A stretch of 64,000 nucleotides of DNA from Candidatus Zhuqueibacterota bacterium. Lineage in GTDB: Bacteria; Zhuqueibacterota; Zhuqueibacteria; Oceanimicrobiales; Oceanimicrobiaceae. The translations under genes were made by a program, and so were the position numbers. This document shows positions 34,901 through 41,524 of the stretch, piece after piece. The stretch spans positions 27,184 to 91,183 of the forward strand of contig JAJDAF010000067.1 in NCBI GenBank assembly GCA_029261995.1, written 5' to 3'. Under the pieces are notes generated by a model that was given only the letters and a program-made list of their open reading frames with translations, was not told the origin of the DNA and ran no database searches. The first letter of the stretch is position 1, and the number at the start of each line of letters is the position of its first letter.

Positions 34901-37558
34901 CGGGAAGGCAGAGTATTTGTCGCCGTGCTCAGGTCGCAAAAGGGGGTCGGTCTGGAAGTTGCGGTGAAGGGCATCGACTATCCCGATTACGGCGCCTTCA
35001 GGAGGCATGTCTTGGCCAATGCTTCTGTCACGGACAATTCTTATACGACCGGGACCAACGGTGTCGTGCTGGGCCGGGAAGATTGGTGCGGCCTCGATTC
35101 AAGGCGCGATTGCAACTTCCCGTTTAAACGGATGGAAACCATCGACAATATCGGCGACCACATTATCGCCTGGAATAACGATGTCATGACCGTGCAGCGC
35201 CACGGCCGCCGAGCGGATTTCGATTTCCGGCGGTGGACCCTTACCACAACCGACACGATTCCTTCGCCAGATCTGCCTGAAAATGCGCCGCCGCGAATCC
35301 AGCCAGTCGCATCGCAGACGGTCGCACCCGGCGAGTTGTTGGAGTTGGTCATTGTGGCAACTGATGACCATTCGACTCCGAGCCTGGCTGCCGACAATCT
35401 CGCGTCTGACATGAGTTTTCGCGATAGGGGCGATGGTACGGGCCAGCTCACCTGGCGGCCATCAGCCGAAGCTAGTCACGAGATCACGTTTTTGGCCACT
35501 GATTCCGATGGCCTGACAGACCGCGCGATAGTCACGATTGCAGCAAGAGCCGCGGGGCTATCGCCTCCACAAATTGCGCCCGTTCCGGATCAGACCGTCA
35601 CTGTGGGCGATTCTTTGACCTTCGAGGTGGTTGCCACAGATGACAAATCTATCCAGAGTCTTGCCGTCAGCAATCTCGCCGCAGGCATGGTTTTCATAGT
35701 CAGAAGCAGCGGCGTTGGCAGTTTCGGCTGGCGCCCGGACACCATGGGCGATTACCCGTTAAGGTTTACCGCGATTGATACGGACCTGCTAACCGACGAA
35801 ATCGACGTGACCATCACCGTGCAAGACACGACCTCGCCAGGAGTGACTCGCCCGCCGGGCCAGGTCGCGCACAAATACCCCCGGATTGGCGTTTACCGCT
35901 TTGGTGAGCCGCCGCCGCCGGAATTCCTTGCCCGCTACGACCTGGTGAACATCAGCAACATCGATGATCCGGAAAGCATCAATCCCGAGCTGGTGCGTCG
36001 CATCAAGGCTATCGATGCGACCACGCTGGTCTTCTCCGGCATTGACTGGAATTCGGGCCGCGGCCTCGATGGCCAGAGTCTGGTCGATCCGAAATTCCGG
36101 ACTCTGAATTCTTCCGGTGGTGAAATCGTGCAGTACCGCAGGTTCAGGATGGCAAATTTTTCGCGCTTTTCCGGCAAAAGGAATGGCAAGCCGTTTAGCA
36201 AATATCTGCCGGCGTGGTTGATGCGGACTTACGACCAGAACGCCTTTGACGGCCATACCACAAATGGCAGCTATGTGCGTGCGCGAGCGGCCGAGAAAAA
36301 CCTGGATATCGATTTGGACGGCGACGGCGTCAACGATTTCGACCAGCACGGCCGCGACTGGGTGACTGAGCAGTGGCGCAACGGTCTGATTGCCATTGTC
36401 GATGAAATCAACCGTTTGAATAATAATCGCCCGGTCATTCTAAATTCCGGGCGCTTCCACCATGAGAACGAAAATCCGCCCTTTGTGCCCTTCCGAAAAT
36501 ATAACGGCGTGATCAAGGAGAACAGCTATCTGGTGAAGAGCCCGAAAGTTTTCATTCATGCTTACGAGCAATTCATGCAGAAGGCGCGTGAACCGCATTT
36601 GCTGCTCGTTGATGCGCGCTGCGAGTCGCTGAACGATTTTCGGCACATGCGTTTTGTGCTCGGCATGACCCTTTATGGCGACGGTTACATGAGTCTGCAG
36701 GAAAATGGCGAGCACCACTATCATGGCTGGTATGATGAGTACGATACGGATCTCGGAGATCCGCTCGGACCTATGATAAAGATTCGGGCGACGGGGTTGA
36801 ATGAACGCGGTGTTTATTTTCGGCCGTTTTCAAAGGGCTGCGTCATTCTTAATCTCGGCGATACGCCTCAGGTGGTTCGGGATGCCGACATCGATCAGCT
36901 TGCGGGCTACAGTGGACCTTATTTTCGGCTTCGCGGCGGCCAGCAACCTCGGTGGAACGACGGCCGTGAGTTCAACTCAATTACCCTTGAGGGCGAAAAA
37001 GTCGGCAACAAGATCCTGGGTGATGCTATTTTGCTCTTCACTTCGCCCTCCACGGTGGTGTCAGATATCGTTTTGGACAGCGACAAGCCGGGCGTCCATC
37101 CAGGTTCGGAACGGCCGCTGTTTTCGGGGACCTGGGAAAAGTCGATCAACCACCGCGACGCCTGGTTTGCCAGCAACAAGAAGCACAAGGGCTATTTCGC
37201 GCTGCGATTTGCGGAACCGAACAGCGGCGCCACCGCAAAGTTCGTCCCGACCATTGGCGTTGCTGGACAGTATCGCGTCTACGAGTGGCACGGCGCCGAG
37301 CTGTCCGTCACTAATCCGGCCAGCCACGTTCCGGTGGTTATCTCCGACCGTAACGGTAGCCATCCCGCGGACTACAACGCCGCACAAAACCAGGGCCAGT
37401 GGAATTTTCTCGGGACATTCGACTTCGCCAAAGGCAAGTCGGGTCATCTCAAAGTGCTCACCAACGGCGCTGATGGCCAGGTTGTGGTTGACGCTTTTAA
37501 GTTTGAGTTTGTGGGGAATACAACAAGCGCGGTTTCCTCAAACAGTTCCGGGTCTTGA
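31925..37558 (+). CDS. 1,877-aa modular polysaccharide-active secreted protein
   Basis: After a signal peptide (TTICAFVLAASSALLGQ), residues about 18-545 are a right-handed parallel beta-helix (YYVSNAGNDANAGTSPGSAW; repeated N-rich turns such as NRIRNNHIYNC, DNQILNNTVAGG), as in pectate-lyase-like polysaccharidases. About 570-1110 resembles an (alpha/alpha)-toroid plus beta-sandwich lyase (NLSRDYLQYRFDDWYLKGNW; DEADDYFHFHMENHALGGDD). Two putative Ig domains follow (about 1120-1310), then a TIM-barrel-like glycosidase-type region (about 1315-1650; IGVYRFGEPPPPEFLARYDL, DLDGDGVNDFDQHG, GMTLYGDGYMS) and a golvesin-type C-terminal domain (about 1735-1870; GQYRVYEWHG, WNFLGTFDFAKG, VVVDAFKFE). Three catalytic-type modules in one chain suggest attack on a complex glycan. 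It appears monocistronic, with ribosome site GAGGAG before ATG. Confidence 0.78.
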   Translation: MKTTICAFVLAASSALLGQTTYYVSNAGNDANAGTSPGSAWKTLAKVETMAFAPGDEVLLRRGDVWHESLTVPRSQIVIGAFGSGNRPKISGADVLTGWTLVTSNVFSVGLTAKAEAVYFDGKLLRPDDGASSNVEVGEWDWRNKMLYLNVGGDPAGGTVEASVRLFGVSLGYEEGRSSAVKDSVTLQDLHIEKSYLWGIDAVDSKHSVLQRLEVAHISPGRIAGGNSPVGIGLNHGSQNNLVLDCEIHDIKKNSRMQEGSAIYVGTTASRGTHLSENNRIRNNHIYNCAVGTNLKYSAGSGHIMEGNDYHDFGNRAIEAVRNNTIRYNRFHDINNPDENKTASGIECFSGNRIHHNLFHNVEYSIVVIGPTTGMEARMDGGDDNQILNNTVAGGTVFLQLLNMRGASTKGNRIQNNLVAGTFAMVEFARSTYTDLCTFDHNCYYNPTKVRFLTGSDFRTFDEWKDRIGGGSQEANSILLDPAFVNRESGDFGLRENSPCLDAGMQVNLERDIQGRALRGMPDIGAFELSSVLATGSEEDDADSDSSQAQVVRGADGLTYSQRRQAWRRQSLEMPNDSMQVEERLENLFLYLENGIYNSAVETTLNHMLQQWAAAAREPQLYGIVIVLKYGSRGKRLISDEVERKILDRYERMIGDGNGFGGLNPNKNLLSMAGMYLYCLHFNRNIQFPVYGMPSQPAVSRNHYIGAWDSFRSRNGQRSYNFDSGPYNALNLSRDYLQYRFDDWYLKGNWEFDSQTYHLHFTNVAVALAEMSTEPAMRNQGNMLAQLMILDFAMDQGLSNLSGTLGRTDYRKITREAISTTCNYLGLGETSSRWAHNQVPFIYDWQPLPVVIDAATIHDEADDYFHFHMENHALGGDDSGRKNKQGKGKWNFVTPFYGLGSNVGAKRSGWLLTVNSSRKEGSFLRLWSNERAEAARPKSEGYYLGRTGRQYRRWLFDSFASEGGAASPRILEKSNDPSSWDAKDEKQGVLFRREGRVFVAVLRSQKGVGLEVAVKGIDYPDYGAFRRHVLANASVTDNSYTTGTNGVVLGREDWCGLDSRRDCNFPFKRMETIDNIGDHIIAWNNDVMTVQRHGRRADFDFRRWTLTTTDTIPSPDLPENAPPRIQPVASQTVAPGELLELVIVATDDHSTPSLAADNLASDMSFRDRGDGTGQLTWRPSAEASHEITFLATDSDGLTDRAIVTIAARAAGLSPPQIAPVPDQTVTVGDSLTFEVVATDDKSIQSLAVSNLAAGMVFIVRSSGVGSFGWRPDTMGDYPLRFTAIDTDLLTDEIDVTITVQDTTSPGVTRPPGQVAHKYPRIGVYRFGEPPPPEFLARYDLVNISNIDDPESINPELVRRIKAIDATTLVFSGIDWNSGRGLDGQSLVDPKFRTLNSSGGEIVQYRRFRMANFSRFSGKRNGKPFSKYLPAWLMRTYDQNAFDGHTTNGSYVRARAAEKNLDIDLDGDGVNDFDQHGRDWVTEQWRNGLIAIVDEINRLNNNRPVILNSGRFHHENENPPFVPFRKYNGVIKENSYLVKSPKVFIHAYEQFMQKAREPHLLLVDARCESLNDFRHMRFVLGMTLYGDGYMSLQENGEHHYHGWYDEYDTDLGDPLGPMIKIRATGLNERGVYFRPFSKGCVILNLGDTPQVVRDADIDQLAGYSGPYFRLRGGQQPRWNDGREFNSITLEGEKVGNKILGDAILLFTSPSTVVSDIVLDSDKPGVHPGSERPLFSGTWEKSINHRDAWFASNKKHKGYFALRFAEPNSGATAKFVPTIGVAGQYRVYEWHGAELSVTNPASHVPVVISDRNGSHPADYNAAQNQGQWNFLGTFDFAKGKSGHLKVLTNGADGQVVVDAFKFEFVGNTTSAVSSNSSGS

Positions 37559-37761
37559 TGGACGGCTTTGGACAGGACGGTTGCGTTTTCGGCGCAAATC
37601 GTTAGTCCTTGATGCTGGGAAGGCTTGATGTGCGGTTGACGCCACTTCAGGCTCAAAATCTCACTGTTACCTTGCCCAGCGACTTGGTTTGAGAATGGCA
37701 AGGCGTTCGCCTCGAACTTAACGGCAGTGAAAGCGGTTGGCCATTTTGTATTTACAATTGT

Positions 37762-38511
37762 CTACTTACTCTTGGATGGTTTAGCCTGGATTTTTTTAAT
37801 ACGCTTCTGGGCGGCTGCAAAACTCTCGGCTTCTAATATGTTCCTCTTTAATACTTCGTTTCTCAGAAGAACTTCTATCTCTGACAGCTCGACGCGAATA
37901 CCCGGTGTCAAGCGACGCAATTCTCTTCTAATCAAGTTCAGCCCAGGGTCGCTCAGCATGATTGCACTTAAGACACTCCGATTCAAAGACTACATCCGGT
38001 CATGATATTCAGCGATGACATCCTTGCGTAAACCCTCCTTGGCCAACAGGAACATCAACCCCTGGTCGTGAGACTTACGGGGATTGATCTCCATAAAATC
38101 CAGTTCAAAGACTTTTTCGTATTCAACTGCTTTCTTAAGAACGATGCTGTAAACCTTCCACATCAAGCCATTGGTCAAAACAACCCACTGGATGCCTTCA
38201 TGCGCACCGTAGTCTACCGCCTGACGCAAGTGGCTCTCCTTCAGGTCGAGACTGATAGACTTAACTTCGATCAAGTATTTGACATCATCGTCCACTCTTA
38301 CTGCAAGATCACAGTACGTATTTCGGATCTCATACTCACTCGTTAATTCAGCGAACTTGTCAAACCCAAAAACATCCGATAGCATATCTCTGACAATTGT
38401 TACAGTGTCCGCTTCGTTGACATCATTGTCACTTGCCCTTCTGAGAATTCGCTGAAACTTGCCGGTCTGTTTTATAAACCTTTCGCTTACTTTCTTAGGA
38501 ATATTTGCCAT
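37762..38511 (-). pseudogene. HsdR N-terminal-domain protein gene interrupted by in-frame TAG
   Basis: The 5' part (38511 down to 37990) encodes 173 residues matching the type I restriction HSDR_N/PD-(D/E)XK domain: FGFDKFAELTSEYEIRNTYCDLAV and KYLIEVKSISLDLKESHLRQA carry the D...ExK core. TAG at 37990-37992 ends it after HDRM, but the same frame continues without break for 76 more residues (SLNRSVLSAIMLSDPGLN, IRRELRRLTPGIRVELSEIE, LRNEVLKRNIL, then a basic tail) to the stop at 37762, which looks like the normal C-terminal helix domain of these stand-alone proteins. The simplest reading is CAG to TAG (Gln to amber). It may be a pseudogene, a sequencing error, or suppressed. Confidence 0.7.
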
Positions 38512-38565
38512 TACTCCATCTCCTTTGAATTATAAGGCATGCTGATTGTTTAGTATCGCTTTGGG

Positions 38566-39312
38566 TCATCCTGATTCTTCAAGTTCTCGGGCCTTAGAGA
38601 GGGCAGATGCTACAAGCCCTGCGGGAACGGAAACTACGCCTAATCCAATGACTAAGATGAAAAACGTGAATATTTTTCCACCTGCGGTTATTGGATATAT
38701 GTCACCGTAACCTACCGTTGTTAATGTCGCGACAGCCCACCAGAGGCTATGAAATACCGAAGAAAAGGTCTGGGGTTGCGCTTGGTTTTCGAAATAATAA
38801 ATGCCAACTGCAGCCAAGTACAAAAGTATTGCCGCAATGCATAAAAAAAGAACGATCTCCTCTTTGGCAATCACAAGCGCACGATGGAACCGTTGTACAG
38901 CTTTACTGTAGCGAACGAGTTTGAAAGCCCGAAACAATCGCAGCAGTCGAAATGCCCGGACGCCCCTGAGATCTATCCCTGATGCAACGTAAAAAGGTAA
39001 GATCGCAAGTAGGTCAACTAAGCCGAAGAAACTGAAAACAAATGAAAGCTTGCGGTCAGCAACAATGACCCTCAAGAGATATTCGATGGTAAAAAGAGAA
39101 ACCGTGCCGATTTCGATGTAGCGAAGGAGACGTCTGGTTTCGTCGTTCAGATCGGGGAGTGTCTCGATGGAGAAGGTCACGAGCGACAGAACGATCAGAA
39201 ATTGAATGATAGAATCAAATACTCTGCCGGAAACCGTGTGGTTATTCTCGACAATTTGTTTGATGGTCCTCACTTTCTTACTTCTCTGCGGTTGAGTTGG
39301 GGGCGTTCCCAC
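38566..39312 (-). CDS. Voltage-gated-type potassium channel
   Basis: The 248-residue protein is a six-helix Kv-type channel. S1-S3 lie at about 32-110. S4 carries regularly spaced arginines (LRGVRAFRLLRLFRAFKLVR, 115-134), and the pore loop contains the K+ selectivity filter TLTTVGYGD (196-204), followed by S6 (FFILVIGLGVVSVPAGLVAS) and a short coiled tail. It should conduct K+ in a voltage-dependent way in the inner membrane. The start is uncertain: GTG 39312 overlaps the upstream gene by 35 bases, while GTG 39273 sits just past that gene's stop. Either way it is coupled to the coiled-coil gene before it. Confidence 0.9.
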   Translation of the reverse strand: MGTPPTQPQRSKKVRTIKQIVENNHTVSGRVFDSIIQFLIVLSLVTFSIETLPDLNDETRRLLRYIEIGTVSLFTIEYLLRVIVADRKLSFVFSFFGLVDLLAILPFYVASGIDLRGVRAFRLLRLFRAFKLVRYSKAVQRFHRALVIAKEEIVLFLCIAAILLYLAAVGIYYFENQAQPQTFSSVFHSLWWAVATLTTVGYGDIYPITAGGKIFTFFILVIGLGVVSVPAGLVASALSKARELEESG

Positions 39313-40261
39313 GGTGTTTCTTGTCCAAAAGCAAAATCAGGTTTCGTGCTATCTTCCCCTTCAGGGATTCTGCATAAAAGGAGAGATCGCTTGGTTTTTC
39401 GAGGTATTTGTCACTATTTTCCGCATCTCTCAGGATGACTTGCCTGGTAAAGAATTCCCAAATCAGGTGTTTTTCTCCCGTCCCTTCAGATTTAAGGCGG
39501 TCATGCCAATACGCGACAACTTGCCGGTCGAACTGTAATTGCGGGTTGGTTTTCCATTTTGTAAATAGCTCGAAGTGTCGGGCCAATTGCTCAACTTCTT
39601 CGATTGTCAAATGTTGCGGGTCTTTGATTTGGGGATAGCTTGCCGCTGCAATGTTAGCTCGTACCAGGAATTTCTTCAGTGATTCATCACGCTGATTTGC
39701 CAGTTCGTCGTAAGATTGCAGGAAGTTATTTCGCTCGATCTGCCGGTCCCGCAATTGTTTATTGAGGGAGGCCAGCCGTCCTTGTTTTGCGTCAATTCTT
39801 GATGAAAGCTCCCGCTCTCTGCCAGCCAGCTCCGCGGTAACTCCATTTAAGGAATCATTTGCGGTCCGTATTTTGCGTTCCACAATTTCAAAGCTGTCCA
39901 GCAAAGTATTAACTTCTTGTCTAAGGCTATCCAGACCCTCCTGCGTTTCAGCGTACTCGCTAGTCAATTTTGTGTTTTTTACAGCCAATTCCATATTCTC
40001 TCGGTCTGAATAGGGAATATAGATTTCTTTGTAGAAGAACCATCCGGTCGGCAGGGCTATTATGACAGTGACAACTGCCTGAAGAACAATTCGAAGAATC
40101 TGCTTGGGCGTGAACGTTCGACGAAGGTCAGTTTCCAGTTTTTCTGTTTCTTTTTCAATCCGCCGCAGCAGTGCTTGCTTGAGCTGGTCATCAAGAGCTT
40201 CGTTTTCGTTTAGCTCGTGCTCTGGCTCTCGCCCGGCCTGTTTGCGTACTTCTTGGGACAT
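39278..40261 (-). CDS. Membrane-anchored coiled-coil protein, partner of K+ channel gene
   Basis: The 327-residue protein has a charged cytoplasmic N-terminus with a helix (NENEALDDQLKQALLRRIEKETEKLETDLRR), one transmembrane segment (about 52-76, RIVLQAVVTVIIALPTGWFFY), a long coiled coil (about 85-195, with heptads of L/I and Glu/Arg), and a C-terminal globular domain rich in aromatic residues (about 200-320). I do not recognise the family. Its stop lies inside or just before the start of the potassium channel gene, so the two are probably one operon and the product may modulate or scaffold the channel. That role is inferred from position only. Confidence 0.65.
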   Translation of the reverse strand: MSQEVRKQAGREPEHELNENEALDDQLKQALLRRIEKETEKLETDLRRTFTPKQILRIVLQAVVTVIIALPTGWFFYKEIYIPYSDRENMELAVKNTKLTSEYAETQEGLDSLRQEVNTLLDSFEIVERKIRTANDSLNGVTAELAGRERELSSRIDAKQGRLASLNKQLRDRQIERNNFLQSYDELANQRDESLKKFLVRANIAAASYPQIKDPQHLTIEEVEQLARHFELFTKWKTNPQLQFDRQVVAYWHDRLKSEGTGEKHLIWEFFTRQVILRDAENSDKYLEKPSDLSFYAESLKGKIARNLILLLDKKHRGNAPNSTAEK

Positions 40262-40382
40262 CGCTCTTTCCCATTAAATAGCAACATCTATTGTTTTGAC
40301 AGAATTGGATTTTCAAACCATGCCAAATTTGCATCACCAGCCGCCGGTCTGGCGCCAGTTCGGCGTAAACCGCCGTGTCATA

Positions 40383-40691
40383 TCATTTCTCGTAGAATAC
40401 GTCATACATGGATGTGTATTCTTCCTTTTCCAACAGGAAGTTATCGTCTTCCGGATAGTACTTCGCAAGGTCAGGTTCAGCGCCTGCAAACTTCTTAATG
40501 GACTCTAGCGAATCCCAAATGGTCACAAGCAGGAAATGTGCTATTGATTTTTCGTTTCTGCGCTGGAAATAGAGTTTCAATAAGCCATCAACAGAACCAT
40601 AATCTGGTGCTGCTTTGTCGATCATGAATTTCTCATATTCGTCAGCCTTTTCAATGGCAACTTTGCCGTGCCACAATCTCATGATTGCCAA
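40383..40691 (-). CDS. ABM-like dimeric alpha-beta barrel protein
   Basis: The 102-residue product reads MRLWHGKVAIEKADEYEKFM, then HFLLVTIWDSLESIKKFAG and DNFLLEKEEYTSMYDVFYEK, the pattern of the antibiotic-biosynthesis-monooxygenase-like dimeric alpha/beta barrel family (small oxygenases or haem/ligand-binding proteins). I placed the start at TTG 40691 because GGAGG lies 7 bases upstream of it; ATG 40682 and 40706 are alternatives with poorer spacing. It is a lone gene downstream of the repeat-rich region and reads away from it. The substrate is unknown. Confidence 0.75.
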   Translation of the reverse strand: MAIMRLWHGKVAIEKADEYEKFMIDKAAPDYGSVDGLLKLYFQRRNEKSIAHFLLVTIWDSLESIKKFAGAEPDLAKYYPEDDNFLLEKEEYTSMYDVFYEK

Positions 40692-40901
40692 AATGGAACC
40701 TCCCATATTTCAGACATGACGTTTGAGTTTCGCGGGCTTCGTTCGTGGTCCGCAGGAATAACCGCAATTCTTCTGTTATTAGTGGATATAACGCACACCC
40801 ATTGTAATGTCAAGAGGAATCAGCATCTGACCTGCGAGAGGACTCGGGCCTTGCCGGTGGTCTCAAGTGCAAGCGTTTTGTTTTTGCGTGGTCACCGCGG
40901 G

Positions 40902-41383
40902 TCAAATTCCCCTGTCCGCCTTTTCTAAACTGGTCGTGTTCCACTCCGGCGGGCCGAATCTGTCAGCGCGGCCTGGCAGCGTTTCCAGGTCAACGCCTTC
41001 AATTGCTGGGTCGCTGCCTTCAAAACTCAGGTCGATGGCGTCAAGTATTGGGGCGCCACCGTCAAAATCGATGCTGGTGGCTCCAAAATCGATGCCGGTG
41101 GCTTCAAAACCGAGGCCGGTGGCTTCAAATCGAGGTCGGCGCCATCGTTTTAAAGTATGGTCCCGCCAAAATCGAGAAAGGTGTCATCATTTGAAAGTAT
41201 GGTCCCGTCAAAACTTGGGGCGATGCCTTCCTTTCTTGGGATGGAGGCGTCATGGCCGGGAAGTCGGCGTCCTGGCTCAGGAAGCCGTTGCCCAGGCTTC
41301 GGTCGGTACCGGTCGATGGCGATCTTTTCTCGGAAGCCGGTGATCTTTCCTCGGAAGATAGCGTTCTGTCTCTCATAGCAGTT
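40902..41383 (-). pseudogene. Probable decayed heptapeptide-repeat gene
   Basis: On the minus strand the sequence reads SFDGTILSNDDTFLDFGGTI, then a TAA at 41150-41152 (where the sister repeat has TCA), NDGADLD, a 1-base deletion in an A-run on the plus strand near 41127-41130 (AAA where other copies have AAAA), then FEATGLGFEATGIDFGATSI, DFDGGAPILDAIDLSFEG, IEGVDLETLPGRADRFGPPE and a stop at 40902-40904. Restoring the two lesions gives one frame of 7-residue units ([FLI]-[DEG]-[GA]-x-x-[IL]-[DSG]). The 5' end is unclear. I do not recognise the family, and no ribosome site supports a live gene. Confidence 0.4.
41000..41219. repeat. 21-bp-period degenerate tandem repeats
   Basis: Copies of a unit like CTTCAAAATCGATGCCGGTGG recur in phase: the CAA(A)A core starts at 41000, 41021, 41042, 41063, 41084, 41105, 41126, then 41167 (41 bases, i.e. 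two units minus one) and 41209 (two units). A second motif, AAAGTATGG, occurs at 41152 and 41194, also 42 bases apart. A separate 21-bp pair, GATCTTTTCTCGGAAG / GATCTTTCCTCGGAAG, lies at 41321 and 41342. The 21-base period fits a coding origin of seven residues. Confidence 0.75.
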
Positions 41384-41418
41384 CGTTTGGGAAGGGAAGG
41401 ATGTTCGCGAAAAAATGA

Positions 41419-41454
41419 AAGGCAGCCCGAAGTGACCTCACTTCGGGCTGCCTT
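41419..41454 (-). terminator. Rho-independent terminator of the spondin-protein gene
   Basis: AAGGCAGCCCGAAGTGA and TCACTTCGGGCTGCCTT form a perfect 17-bp stem around CC. On the minus strand it is followed by TCATTTTTTCG, a T-rich tail. It lies 70 bases after the stop codon of the 41525-43822 gene. Confidence 0.8.
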
Positions 41455-41524
41455 CTTAGACGATCCACTGACTTCTTTGGTCGGAGACCGGGACATCGGC
41501 AATCCCGGGTTTGTCAAGTCGACC

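Noticed and set aside
36801..37628. 275-codon plus frame overlapping the 1,877-aa gene
   Set aside because: Out-of-phase shadow inside the golvesin-domain region; Ser/Arg/Thr-rich low-information sequence.
41000..41219. CRISPR array
   Set aside because: The 21-bp units are directly adjacent with no unique spacers and are degenerate; no cas genes are nearby.
41125..41517. 130-codon minus frame through the 21-bp repeats
   Set aside because: It crosses the terminator hairpin and reads the repeats in a phase that loses the FDG/FEATG heptads; the broken frame is more coherent.
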